Assembly: GCA_951213105.1 (NCBI GenBank)
Contig: OX578147.1
Location: 123,907,642 to 123,971,641, forward strand
From: Amaurobius ferox
Taxonomy: Eukaryota; Arthropoda; Arachnida; Araneae; Amaurobiidae
Length of the DNA stretch: 64,000 nucleotides
Direction of reading: 5' to 3'
Part shown: in pieces, positions 24,016 through 36,464 of the stretch
Layout of the letters: each line of letters starts with the position of its first letter
Numbering within the stretch: the stretch's first letter is position 1
The notes under the pieces: generated by a model
What the model was told of the DNA's origin: nothing
The model's database searches: none
Seen by the model: the letters and a program-made list of their open reading frames with translations, nothing else
Made by a program: the position numbers and the translations under genes

Positions 24016-24750
24016 AAAAATCTGATGTGGACAGCACATGACTGTCCCTGCAGACTTATATTAACATTCTCTTTATTTTAATTAAATTAATTTTACTTTT
24101 AATTCAATTTTCGTTCTCATTCGGTAACCGGACTTATTTTCAAAGGTGGCGTAGAGAAAATACGGAAAACTAAAATATCTCGAGAGCGACTAGTCCAAGT
24201 GTAATGGGGTTGGTCTTATTATTTTCGTCGTTAAAAATTACGTTTTAAACCAGCATTTAATGGATATATTTAAGTATACCTAGTTCTTTAGTTTATATTT
24301 TGACGATTTTTGCGGTCCATTTTGCGAAATAAGGCAGGTTATTTTTTTCCGAATCATACCAAAATCTAATCAGCACCAGGGTAACCCACAAGTGACTCAT
24401 CTACCGAATTTTGTAAAATTCGGTCCAGTAGTTTTTCAATTAGAGTGGATACAAGCTTTTGCGGGCCATTTCGCAAAAAAAGGTGGGTTCTTTTATTTTA
24501 AATCGTACTCCAAACTAATCAGCACCAGAATCGCTCACAAGTAACTTACCTACCAAATTTTGTGAAATTCGGGCCATTAGTTTTTTAGTTAGAGTGGATA
24601 CAAAATCTGCACAGACAGATGTCACGCTAAAAATGATTTTTTCGTATTCTAGAGGTCTTGAAACGTGTAGATTCGTCGAAAACTCGAGTTGCGATTTTCG
24701 ACATGATTCCAATACTTTCCCTATACATTATCATGTATTGCAGGGAAAGT
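24016..24750 (+). mobile_element. Family A element
   Basis: Complete copy; the microsatellite is reduced to GCACAGACAGATG. It is the last of the three plus-strand copies in this cluster. Confidence 0.8.
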
Positions 24751-26097
24751 AAAAAATTGTAGGAGAGTGAAGAAATTATTCCATCAATGTATTTATAAGA
24801 AATATTCATTAAAACATCATAAACTGCGTTTTACTACATTTTGGCGATATTTGGCGGTTTTGGAAAACGAAACTGCGAGAGAACGCGCAAAACCGCTCGC
24901 TTTGGCTGCGTGCAACAAATTGTGCTTCCTAAAATATAATTTTAAGATTGCAGTCCGGGGTATTTTTTACATCCCGGGATATCAGAAATTAAATTTTTTT
25001 AATTTCGGTATCCCACGGGGTTAAAAATATCATTTTACTTAATTTTATAGATAAGGAAAATATATTTTAATTATCTTACGTTCTGATTTATTTGTCTATA
25101 AATATTATGTGTATGTGAACGATAATAGCATGTTGAGATTTTCTTATGACAAACTTTTGGTATAACGGAGTTTTGAATATAATGAGAATATATTTTTATA
25201 AAAAAAACAATACCTTTAAGTACTTCTTCGCATTTATAATAAACACTGATATACTACTTATAAAGAGCATTAGACAATAGATAACAGTCTGAAATAATAC
25301 ACCTTTAATTCGGCAATACAATATATTAAAAAAAATCTAGTACAATAAATATACATGTATACTTTGACATATGTACTGCAAAATGTAACTGACTGATGTC
25401 GAACAAATTGCATATAAAATTTATAAATAAAAACATCCTAAGTTAATAACTGCATTACATTTGGCATACTGTATAAATTTTATTATAAAAGAAATTGGTA
25501 TGCAGTACGTAGCTAACTTCCCTCGCATTTTGACGTCTCTATGGAAAAAATTCAAGTTTTCAAATCGTAGTTTAGGCATATAGCATTGCCATCAAAATCA
25601 TAAAATAACTTAATAAGTTATTTTAATATGTTTTTATTTGGTCTGAATCGAAAACAGAAAGAAAAATAAGTGGTAGGAAAAGCATGTTAAAAGACCTACG
25701 TAATTAACATAATTCAAACACTTTCTGCAAGATGTTTGTGTTATGTGTGTCTGTGTGTGTGTGTGCAGTGCATATCTGTATATGTGATTGTTGGGGTGTG
25801 TGCTTATATGTATGTGTTCTTGTGTGTGTGTGCGTATATGTGTATGTGTTCTTGTGTGTATGAGTGTATGCATATGTGTTTGTTTCTGTAAGTGCATATT
25901 TGTATATGTATTTGCATGTAAAATTTGGGTAAGATAACTTAAGAACGCATGTAGGTACCGGCATGATATTTCATATGTGGATACATTATGTAAAATAATT
26001 GAAGGAGTTGGTATTTGTTTCGTAAAAATTCCAAGATTAAAACACGAAATATTAGAAGTTTTAAATTTTTGTAGCATTATTTATTTTGGTACTAGTC
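24751..26097. other. Unassigned AT-rich stretch with a TG-rich tract
   Basis: A degenerate TG/TATG microsatellite occupies about 25737-25920 and generates His/Thr-rich frames on the minus strand, which I reject as genes. Nothing else is recognised. Confidence 0.45.
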
Positions 26098-26146
26098 GCC
26101 TTTGGCGACCAGCCTGTTCACTACCCTTGAAAATTCTGACCGTGGC
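26098..26146. repeat. 48-bp segment shared with 53557-53606
   Basis: GGCGACCAGCCTGTTC followed by CTACCCTTGAAAATTC and TGACCGTGGC recurs at 53557-53606 with about three to five differences. Its class is unknown. Here it directly precedes SINE sequence; there it does not. Confidence 0.7.
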
Positions 26147-26372
26147 GGCCAGGAAGTGCCACCCAATTTAGACCGGAACCCAGTGGGGTAGGCATTCACA
26201 GGGACCGTACTCTCCTTCCCCTACCACCAACCATTCGAAAGAACTTACGGTCCCACATATTTAACGTGATCGTACTCCGTGTGAACACGGCGGCTGATTT
26301 GACAGTGGCGGGAATCGAACCAGGGCCTACCGAGTGCAATTCCCGCGCGCTTACCACTTGGCTACCGCGCCC
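26147..26372 (-). mobile_element. tRNA-derived SINE (first of a pair)
   Basis: The minus strand has GTAGCCAAGTGGTAAG (A-box region) and GGTTCGATTCCCGCC (B box), then the CGGAGTACGATCACG body down to GGGTTCCGGTCTAAATTGGG. The 3' tail is cut where the shared 48-bp segment begins. It lies about 35 bp from a second copy in the same orientation. Confidence 0.8.
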
Positions 26373-26406
26373 TCCGCGACAATCTCCATAACTTTCTTTT
26401 TATTCA

Positions 26407-26619
26407 CCCAATTTAGACCGGAACCCAGTGGGAGAGGCATCCACAGGGACCGTACCCTCCTTCCTCTACCACCAACCTCTCGGAAGGACTTACGAACCCA
26501 CATGTTTAACGTGATCGTACTCCACGTGAACACGACTGCAGTTTTGGCAGTGGCGGGAAGCGAACTCGGGACTACCGAGTGCAATTTTTGCGCGCAAACC
26601 ACTGGGCTACTGCGCACTC
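26407..26619 (-). mobile_element. tRNA-derived SINE (second of a pair)
   Basis: Same orientation and body as the preceding copy, but the B box has decayed (AGTTCGCTTCCC). The roughly 32-bp segment CGCGACAATCTCCATAACTT... before it (26375) is repeated with a few changes at about 26697, so it and about 75 bp of extra sequence are bracketed by a direct repeat. Confidence 0.8.
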
Positions 26620-27094
26620 AACCCCGTGGAGTTAACAAAGTTTGGTTTAGTTTAGTTTAATGACGTTAAAACTAATAATGAAATTTTAAGGCACCGCGAC
26701 AATCTTCATAAATTTCTTTTTATTTATTTTTTCATTTCTTCAGTGTTTAAGCTTTTCATTCATATCATTTAAAATATCCTCATTCCATAGTTTCATATAT
26801 CCATTTAAAATATCCATAAATTAAAATATCCATATCGTTCTATCATTTAAAATATAAATATAATAATTTCACCCGATGTAAACAATACATCACCACAATT
26901 CAATCCACCATAACTCAATCATTTAAATTTTATAATGACCATATGCTAAGCTCTTAATTTTATCATTTAAAATATCACTCTAACCCGATGCAACGGCGTA
27001 AGGTCCCCCCCACCCATTTCTGGGCGGGGCTGTCGGGGAAGAATCGGAGCTTGACCGAGAAATATAAAATCATGACGTCTTTAAAATTGCGATC
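26620..27094. other. AT-rich repeats and P-element target sequence
   Basis: Contains a degenerate TCATTTAAAATAT repeat (about 26765-26975). The last ~100 bp, up to the P-like element at 27103, resemble 56560-56620 (TTTAAAATCCGGATCGTGCGG). The same match continues beyond the element at 35652 (GACCAGATTGA...). So the 8.5-kb element landed inside a dispersed repeat, whose empty version is at 56.6 kb. Confidence 0.55.
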
Positions 27095-27229
27095 CTGCGG
27101 GCTAAGGCTCCTATATAGACAGGCTGGCGCAACCGCCATTGAAGCTCCTGCCGTAACTGTCTGCGTATGCTATTTCAATGGCGAGCGCACGTTACTTGTC
27201 TGATGTTTGATACGTATTTTATCTGTAAA

Positions 27230-27383
27230 ATGAGTGATTATGGTATAATAAATGGCACTAATCGTTGGAGGAAGAAGTTGGAAATGTTTAAATTTCCTCA
27301 AGGTCCCGAGAAAAGGAAAATATGGCTTTATAAACTGCCGAAGAAATGGATGGATTCCTGGATATTTACCTGAATTGCGCACT
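27230..27383 (+). pseudogene. THAP-domain exon relic of the P-like element
   Basis: The frame from ATG at 27230 contains MFKFPQGPEKRKIWL followed by W-rich sequence, the pattern of a THAP DNA-binding domain (fold ending in a C-x2-H). The early Cys pair is lost (the stretch YGIINGTNR lies where C-x2-C is expected). A frame change near its end is needed to reach the GTAAGT donor at 27384. In P transposases this domain binds sites near the element ends. It cannot encode a working domain as it stands. Confidence 0.6.
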
Positions 27384-27883
27384 GTAAGTAATTTCATATT
27401 TTACGCTTCCTTTTATCTTTTTAAAAGTAAATGTATGTTAAGGTCTTGAAAAGAAGGTTTGAAAATTGGTTTTTTAAAGCTGAACTATCAATAAATGAAT
27501 TTTTTATAATAGTTAAATAGGTTTTTTTCTTACAATGCAATTCTAGGGTTGCTATCGCATTTTGGCGTGGGTTTATCGATGACTTATCGCCAAGATAGCA
27601 AGCTTTGACTTTGAAATTTGTGTTTTTATGTAATTATTGTACTTTAAAGACTATTTTGTATTTCAATTTTAAAATATGCGCATTAATATAAAATTTTAAC
27701 AATTGTTTGTAGAAATATGTAAAAACTGCATTTAAAAAAAAATAAAAACATGCTATTTTGATTGTCTCCAAAGCATTTATAAAATTAATAATTTTTTTTT
27801 ATGATTAAGTATTCAGTGTACATTCTAGAACGTTACAAGCAAATATGTTTTTGATTGCCTATTTCTCATTTTAAGTTAGCATA

Positions 27884-28480
27884 GACTTATGTTGCCAGAG
27901 ATTTTTAACATTTCTGTAGTTGCTATATTTTGTTTGTAATAATATGAATTGCATGCATTATTTTGACTCATTGATTTTCCTATTTTATGTTATTTATATT
28001 ATTGATATATTATCTTGTCAAGTATAGTTAAACTTTAAAATACTATGGCATTTATGTAACATTAAAAATCGCATACCTGATATTGCTTGAAATAATTTCT
28101 CAAAGTAACTGAATACTAGAAAGTCAATTCTCTATTAAGATAGATATAAGCTATCTATATTAAGATATTTCTACTGCCAGAGATACTTATGCTGCCAGAG
28201 ATTTTTAACATTTCTGCAGTTGCTATATTTTGTTTGTAATAATATGAATTGCATGCATTATTTTGACTCATTGATTTTCCTATTTTATGTTATTTATATT
28301 ATTGATATATTATCTTGTCAAGTATAGTTAAACTTAAGCTTTAAAATACTATGGCATTTATGTAACATTAAAAATCGCATACCTGATATTGCTTGAAATA
28401 ATTTCTCAAAGTAACTGAATACTAAAGTCAATTCTCTATTAAGATAGATATAAGCTATTTATATTAAGATATTTCTACAT
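27884..28480. repeat. Two direct copies of a ~298-bp unit
   Basis: TGCCAGAGATTTTTAACATT occurs at 27893 and 28191, and the copies stay collinear through AAGATAGATATAAGCTAT (about 28138 and 28440). They differ by a few small indels, for example the extra TTAAGC near 28335. Confidence 0.85.
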
Positions 28481-29847
28481 GTGAAGGCTAAATTTTAAAT
28501 CCATTTAGAAGATCAATAATTTATCTTACAAATTAACCCACAATGTTGAATTGGACAATAGCTTTTTGTAGCTGATTCTGCACTGATAATGAATAAAAAT
28601 ATGGTATAATATGCTGAAAAAAATATTCCAAACTTTTCCTTTTAATTTGCCACTATTCAACTCGGGTATGTTGTACCTTTGATAGTAATTTTTATTGAAA
28701 CTATTTCTGTTTACAAATTTAATGAATCTGTTTTCCCGAGTATCATTTATTTGCAATTTTTACATAAAATTTAAAGTTCTGGAATTTAGCAGATTTTTAA
28801 ATGCAGTCTAATTTAAATTATATCAAATTTAGTATTTTATGAAAATTATAATTTTGAGATATGCTTCTTATTTAGCAGAGTATGTGCACATTTTTATATC
28901 AACTTTATGTTGAATTTAGAATAAAATACGTTTTTGGTTATAAGAAATTTGTAAATGAAGTTTCAGTATCATGAGACTTAACCATCGATAGTATGTTTAT
29001 ACCTGCGCAGTTTTAACGTTTGTTTTGTTTGCAAAGTGTGCTATACTTTTGAATATTATGCAGTAGTAAATTTGAATATGTTAAACTGTATCAAGCATGT
29101 TTAAGTTTGAAAATTCTGTTTTCTGTCAGACTGTAGTTGTAAAAAATGTTCAAATGAGTCCAAAATACTTATTAATGTGTAGTAGTAACATAAACTAATT
29201 GCTCAGCAAGTATATATTGATGAGCTGGAATTGATATGAATGTATCGGCTGTTACAGAATATTTCAAGATCTGAGTAACTGGTTGCTAAATTATGAAAAG
29301 TGCTGGAAATTAAGGGCAAAATGAAAGTAAATTAAAAACATTTGTAATTGCCTAAGTTTCTGTTATTTTTTTCCCAGCATACTAATTCAACATTTAGTGA
29401 TAGTTTTGTTCTCAATGTCTTCAAAAATTTGTTTGTAATATTTTAAATCCTCTTTATTAAAGGGATATTTTGAAAAGTCCCAGCATGAAGCTGATAATTG
29501 GAGAAATTTAAAGCTCTGATATGCAAAGTCATCCTGCATTTCTCCAATCTAAACATGCGAAATACCTAAAGGCTGGATCCATTTTAAATCATCAAGAAGT
29601 GAATCGTACAATTGACACGAGGTAAACTTTCCAAACTTTTCTTTGATTTAATACTTAATATAAATTCTGTGGATTTCACCATTGCTTTGAAATATAACTT
29701 TCCTTATACACACATAGGGATATAATAAGGGAAACATTATGACAGGGTTGAAAATTTAATTGTATGGTATCTTCATTAGAATACTTTCATAGTGTACTTT
29801 TGCGTATATTTTTAAGCTGAAGATAGATATCCTTCAAGAATTTTTTT

Positions 29848-31720
29848 CAAGTTGTGAACATTTTCTATATTGAAATTTCATGCTCTCTATGAAAATTAAT
29901 TTTGTGCCAAACTGTATAATTTAAAATGTTTTTTCATCTCCCTTCTGCTTGTGGCGGATTCTATTACAATTTACCATTATCTACTGTTATATTTTTACTC
30001 AAGTTATAAATATTTTCAATTTTTATGACAAGTTTTTAATTCATGCTGAATTGCATATTTTGAAAAATATGTTTTTCTTGCTCCTGCTTTTGTTGGACTC
30101 ATACATTTACCGAATTAGGATTTTCTTCAAATTGTGACCATTTTCTATATTGAAAGTTCAAGTTTTATACGAAAATTTAAAATTTTGTGCCAAACTGTAT
30201 ATATAATTTGAAATGTTTCTTCATCTCCCTTTTGCTTGTAGCGGATTCTACTACATTTTACCATTATCTACTGTTATATTTATACTCGTTATAAATACTT
30301 TCCAGTTTTATGTGACAAGTTTTGATTTCGTGCTAAATTGCATATTTTGAAAAATATGTTCTTCTCACTCCTGCTTTTGTTGGACTCATACAATTACTGA
30401 ATTAGGATTTTCTTCAAATTGTGATAATTTTCTATATTGAAAATTCAAGTTTTATACGAAAGTTTAAAATTTTGTGCCAAACTGTATATATAATTTGAAA
30501 TGTTTCTTCATCTCCCTTCTGCTTGTGGTGGATTCTACTACATTTTACCATTATCTACTGTTATATTTATACTCGTTATAAATACTTTCCAGTTTTATAT
30601 GAGACAAGTTTTGATTTCGTGCTGAATTGCATATTTTGAAAAATATGTTTTTCTCGCTCCTGCTTTTGATGGACTCATACAATTACCGAATTAAGATTTT
30701 CTTCAAATTGTGACCATTTTCTATATTGAAAGTTCAAATTTAAAATGAAAATTTATAATTTTGTGCCAAACTGTATATATAATTTGAAATTTTTCTTGTA
30801 TCTCCCTTATACTTGTGGCGGATTCTGCTACATTTTACCATTATCTGCTGTTATATTTATAATCAAGTTATAAATACTTCGCAATTTTATATGATAAGTT
30901 TTGATTTTGTGTCTCAAATTGCATACTTTGAACAATATGTGCTTCTCGCTCCTGCTTTTGATGGACTCATACAATTACTGAATTAGGAATTTCTTCAAGT
31001 TGTGACCATTTTCTATATTGAAAGCTGAACTTCTATATGAAAATTAATTTTATGATCTCTATAATTTGAAAAGTATTTAACTCCCTTTTGCTTGAGGCAG
31101 GTTCCATTACAATTTACCATTATTTACTTTTATATATTTCCTCAAGTTATAAATATTTTCCAGTTTTTTTATATGACAAGTTTTGATTTTGTGCTGAGTT
31201 GCATGTTTTGAAAAATATGTTCAAATTGCTACTGCTAATGGTGGATTCCTACAATTGCTGAATTAGAATTTTCTTCAAATTGTGACCATTTTCTATATTG
31301 AAAGTTCAAGTTTTATACGAAAATTTATAATTTTGTTCCAAATTGTATAAGTTAAAAAATATCTCAATCTCCCTTCTGCTGGTGGTGGATTCTATTACAA
31401 TTTACCATTATCCACTGTTATATAAGTTATAAATAATACTTTCCAATTTTATATGACAAGTTTTAATTTCGTGCCAAATTGCATATTTTGAAAAATATGT
31501 TCTTTTCGCTCCTGCTTTTGATGGACTCTTACAATTACTGAATTAGGAGTTTCCTCAAGTTGAGACCATTTTCTAAATTGAAAGTTCAAGTTTTATATGA
31601 AAATTTATAATTTTGTGCCAAACTGTATAATTTGAAAAGTATCTCTTTAAATTTGAAGCTTTTAATCTTGTGTCAAGCTGTATAATTTGAGAAATATGTT
31701 TATCACCATTACATTTTACT
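29848..31720. repeat. Tandem array of ~285-bp units (6-7 copies)
   Basis: The phrase TCTTCAAATTGTGACCATTT or a variant starts units near 29848, 30124, 30410, 30700, 30991, 31272 and 31550. Each unit also has TTTTGTGCCAAACTGTATA, GGATTCTACTACATTTTACC and GCTCCTGCTTTTG(A/T)TGG. The copies are visibly diverged, so the array is not recent. No long frame spans it. Confidence 0.9.
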
Positions 31721-31924
31721 GATTTAGAATAGCAAAATTTGAGTTATTTTTCATCAGGATATAATTCATTATGCTGAAAACTTTTAAAACATAGAGTTGA
31801 ATTTAAACGTTAAAATGCATACAGTGCAAATATGCAATATTTATTACAAATAGGCTGGCACTTGATACACCATCATTCGCCTATACATCGGCCAACATTG
31901 TGAACCATTTTGCTGTCACAAATT

Positions 31925-32452
31925 ACGCAACATATAAGCTGATTTAGGACGGATGCAACACTAAATATAAATTTTAAAGAACTTTAAAAATCACGATTTT
32001 TACATTGGGAAAAAAGATGGACGCAATATTTTATTTTCAAGTGGGGTACATGATTTCTTCATATAATATGGGTGTCATTATTATTTTAATTTTTATTTTA
32101 AAATCTACCAAACATATTTTGCTCAAATTTTTTTTTATAAATTTTATGGGATAATTTGGATATTTTAAAAAATTTTCAAAGCAATTTGTGAATTTTAACT
32201 TTGCTTAAAAATGTAAAAATATTAGTTCCCAGAGGATACAGTGTATTTCACTTTTTCAACCCGGGTTCAATCCAAAGCTAATTGGGTGATATTATTCATT
32301 TACATTCCCATATGTCCCACAGACTGTCTGAACAACATACTAAAATTTTATTTTGATAGTCATTTTTATGGCAATTACCGTATTAATGGACAGACAGACA
32401 GAATGAATGAACAAAGTTATAAGAACTTTTCAACTATGTTGTAAAGTATTAT
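31925..32452 (+). mobile_element. Family B element, 5'-truncated
   Basis: Starts in the TTTAGGACGGATGCAACAC region and ends with ATGGACAGACAGACAG and the hairpin AACTTTTCAACTATGTTG. It lies inside the 8.5-kb P-like element, so it inserted later or was carried along. Confidence 0.75.
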
Positions 32453-35400
32453 AAAGAATTTTTTTGCATCAAAATGCAGTTCTAGTTTTTAAAAGTACTT
32501 GTGTATGGGGCTGAAAATTTCATATCAAAATATTATGACATTTTTGAAAGTGTGAAATATATTTTGAAATTTCATTATTATTTTAATTGTATTTAATCAT
32601 ACCTTGTTCTTTCAGGTTACTCTTTTCCGATTCATTTTGGGTTCCACACACTTAGCTTGTTGAGATTATTTGAACCTCATCAATTAGATATTCGTCATGA
32701 CTCATAACAGATTATTTTTAAAAGATGTATTAAATGATCTATAAATGCATCTATTACTAACTATTCAAAATACTAAGAAATCTGTATAAATGTTAAGGTT
32801 TGCTGTCTCAATAAAATGTTAAATTGTCCATCTGTGTTATTTGTTTTCTCCAAAATTCAACAATTTGCTGAGAAGTAAATTGTGCTAATTTTTCAATCGC
32901 ATCCATATATTTACCTTGTAAAATATTAACTTTTACTGTTTACCTTCTTTCACTTTTGAATATAAAATAGTGATTTGAAAGTGAAGTTTATATAATTTTT
33001 TCAAAGTTAATATACAAACTGTTCGTGTAAACTTTGTGAAAACTGTTTAAATCATAATACATTGAAAATGAACAATTATGATTGAATGTGTAAATTTTGC
33101 AGAAAATAGTAGAGGTTAAGACAAATTATATTATATAACCCAAAGAAATGAGGCCACACCATCTTTCAAGCTAAAACCAATTGCCATCCAACCACATGTC
33201 GAAACACAGTTGCATAAAATGTAATTCTAAAATTTTACCAACAGTAAGTTCAAATGTTGCTATAGTTTATTTATTTGTGAAGAATTAGGAATTGCACATG
33301 AGTAATTTAGTTAAACTTACGAACATTAACTCAGAAATATATAAACATGTTGGTATAAAAATTTATAATGTTCTTAGAAAATCGATATTCTAAAGGAAAA
33401 TAGACATTCATTAATATTAACCCATACTTAATAAAATATATAATATTAACAGGACTTAAAATTTATTAACTGAATACAAATTGTTTTTTTAATCATAAGG
33501 GAGATATTTTTATGAGAGTAATCTCTTCTTTGAGCATTCGGGGAATGGGTAGTTTTATGTCAAAACATTGCCATTAAGAATGCATTCGTACTAATGTTAT
33601 GTATAAGTATGAATGCAATTTTAATGTGAAACTATATCAGATATTATGGGCATACAAGGAAAGAACATTTATAGCAAAAATGCAATAAATGAATTATCTA
33701 TTGTAATAAGTAAAAAATTTTGTGTTCTGTCTACAGGCAATAAAAACAAAGTGCTAAATATTAATACTTGTTTTACAATAAATAACATGAAACTAACAAC
33801 TAGTGATGTGCTCATTTTAAAAAATGATGTCCTAGTTATATTAAAAAGCACAGTATAAAATAAACAAATTGCTAAAATGTAATATCAGTATTTTTAAATA
33901 AAATAAAGAAAATGCATGTCAAGCAAAATAAGATTATTTAGAAACGTTCAAACTCTAAAATCCATTTATCTCAAAATTATCTTTTTGAATTTGGTGTTTT
34001 TTCTTCTTGTGTACCCATGATATATTCTTCATATCAGGTAAAGTGAATCTGAAACTTGAATGACAAGTACCCTAGCAATTTTTCATTTTCATGAATATTC
34101 TACAATACAATATTTTAGAATTGAGAGGCTTTTTGTTGAATGTCTATAAAAAGTATACAGTTGAAAATATATGTATTCTAGGAATTTATAGTTATTTAAA
34201 TTCACGATGAAAAGAGGAAAAAATTTAATGGTTAATTCTTTACTACTGCTTATAAAATTACAGAAGTGGTGTATTATAATTATCAGCTTTCAAGTTCAAT
34301 GCAATTATAAGTTATTTTTTTAAATAATAAATAGCAACATGTGTTAACAGAATTTTATTTTGACTCATGGTTCTTTATTGCTATATGTAAGTTTCTATTT
34401 TAAAAACAATGTCCTCCATGAAAGATGCTATCCTTTGACAGTATGGCCATATGATCTTGATAAATTAAAGCTTCAATAACATCGCAAGAAAAAATTTCTA
34501 GTGGGAGAGGGTTTGGTAACCAAGTATTTTGCTTTCTATTTCTCCATATATTGTTTCTTTGAAATTTAATGGATTCGAGGGGGGGGGGGGGGGCACGACC
34601 TCTGAATTCCCCTCCTTGGCAATGCCACTGAATCTCTTCAAATGTATGTATCAATTATCCAGTAAACAGAAAGCATTGGTGTTTAAATGCAATGTTGTTG
34701 TGTTCTGTTAAAGTAAACAAAAATATTTAAAAAATAATAGGGGAGATGGAATTTTATATCCTATCACTAGTTGGGTGTGCACTTTTGCATTACTACATCT
34801 GAGTTAGGGATGGATATAAGACATGAAGTAAGGAACAATAGATCATTATTTAGAAAAATCTAGGCAATAAGTAAGTATTGTAAGAAAATATACTTGATAT
34901 TTGTTAAACTTTTACCATTTAAAGCAGAGGGTCAGCCATTTTCCCTTAGCTACGGTATTCGGTTTTAACTTCATCACTGTCAAAGGGCTTTTGGCGTCCA
35001 TGTCAAAATGCAACCCCCCCCCCCCCGGTATTTGTTTTTCAGAATCAGAATGTTTTAATGATAAAGCAGGGTTTAGCAACGAAAGTCCCCCACCAGTTGG
35101 AAGTTTCCAGTTTTTATTAAATTTAGACAAATACCCCCCCCCCCTTCATCCCAAATAAAGTGAAATAAATTATAATAATAATCTGTTAATGTCTGTTTAA
35201 AGTACGCTATCGAGAAATATCAAAATAGGTATAAATATGTTAATAGTCAAAGACGTTTTTATATTGTTTAAAAAAAAATTTAGAATTGTTACTATTTTTA
35301 AACACATTAATTCTTGTCAAATTATTACAAAAATACTCAAAATAGAAACATTGCATGCAAAATTTGATTAATAGCACTTTTCATTCTAATCAAAATAAGA

Positions 35401-35590
35401 AGTATTATATTTTATATAAAATATTACATTTAAAATGCGCGTTTTAAAAGCATAAAAATTTTCGAGACTCGGATAAAATCCGAGTTTGACAGTCGATAGC
35501 TTAAAAAAAAGACGCATAGAAATGCGCCATTATAGCGATAGATGGCAAGAGAAAGTAACCCCGCTTTTCGCCAAGCACAGCGGTCGCTCC
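32453..35590. other. Right interior of the P-like element, no gene seen
   Basis: AT-rich DNA with scattered short frames (e.g. 33646-33858, 70 codons) that lack recognisable domains. Three G/C homopolymers occur (about 34579, 35014 and 35134). Splice motifs cannot be judged without transcript data. Confidence 0.4.
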
Positions 35591-35689
35591 CACAGGAGCT
35601 TCAATGGCCGCTCTTGCGCCAGCCTGTATATATAGGAGCCTTACTGCGGGCAATTTGACCAGATTGAACTTGTAAGAATGCCAGATCTT

Positions 35690-36295
35690 TGACCTTTCTA
35701 AAAATGTTAATTAGTCGAAATTATGAGTAGTTTTTACGATGGGAGTTTTTTCGACGAGAATGATGTTAACAAATTTATCACATAATATTGCATATGGAAA
35801 GGGGAGCATATTTCACAACAGTGAATACTCTCTAATTTTATGTGATTTTTGATACATTTATTTGAAAAATTGTGTCATATCTCGTGAATGGTTCATGATC
35901 GCTTTTCAAAGTTTGTGCCAGTAGTTTTCTAATGAAAAATTAAATATGAAATTATCATTTGTGTAACATTATTGAAGGTTCTGATTTTTTAATGATTGTT
36001 TCAGAATTTCAAATTTGGAGCTGTTCCGAATGAACATTCGATTGTGTTTGAAATCAATAGGATTCTAGTATTCACTGATTGTAATACTTGTACTAAATCT
36101 CGCTCCAAACACTCCATTCCTTCGTGAGATATCGCATCCACAGACTCAGGGACATGTACAGTTATAGATACACACAGATATTATCTTAGTAAAAACGTTC
36201 GATTCAAGTTCAGGAATGCTTGAAACGTGTTCCGTCGAAAACTCGAAATTGAATTTTCGACCTTTTTCACTTTGTACCATGTATATAGGGAAAGT
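35690..36295 (+). mobile_element. Family C-related element, 3' part
   Basis: Matches the family C copy at 51841-52768 from CGAGAATGATGTTAACAAAT onward, including TATCTCGTGAATGGTTCATG and GATATCGCATCCACAGACTC. It ends with a degraded hairpin, GTATATAGGGAAAGT. It lies immediately right of the 8.5-kb P-like element and may be the right part of the repeat that element interrupted. Confidence 0.6.
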
Positions 36296-36464
36296 AATAA
36301 TGATTCCAATCCATGCTATAACAATATGCCCTTCATGCGCCATGCTCGAAGCCCGTGTCGTCATTTTTTTTCATACGCATATCTTTAATTAATGTTAGCT
36401 AATCAAAGATGAAATAAATTGATAAAAACCTTTACATAACTGTAGCTTACAATAAAAATTTGGG

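Larger units (their letters stand above)
27103..35643 (+). mobile_element. 8.5-kb non-autonomous P-superfamily element
   Basis: The ends are inverted repeats of about 50 bp. The left begins TAAGGCTCCTATATAGACAG; the right reads the same from its end with TATATATACAG and shares GGCTGGCGCAA and CATTGAAGCTCCTG. The element is flanked by a perfect 8-bp duplication CTGCGGGC (27095-27102 and 35644-35651), the length known for P elements. A THAP-exon relic lies about 127 bp inside the left end, with a GTAAGT donor after it, the arrangement seen in the short P-like elements at 54-60 kb. The rest has no transposase: it holds a 298-bp duplication, a 285-bp tandem array and a family B insertion. Orientation follows the THAP relic. 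Confidence 0.85.

Noticed and set aside
25634..26077. 147-codon His/Thr-rich frame on the minus strand
   Set aside because: Translation of a degenerate TG microsatellite; no domain or start context.
33646..33858. 70-codon frame inside the 8.5-kb P-like element
   Set aside because: Low-complexity composition, an overlapping frame on the other strand, no similarity to P transposase.
34400..35158. Proline-rich frames around 34.4-35.2 kb
   Set aside because: The Pro/Gly runs are translated poly-C/poly-G tracts on both strands.
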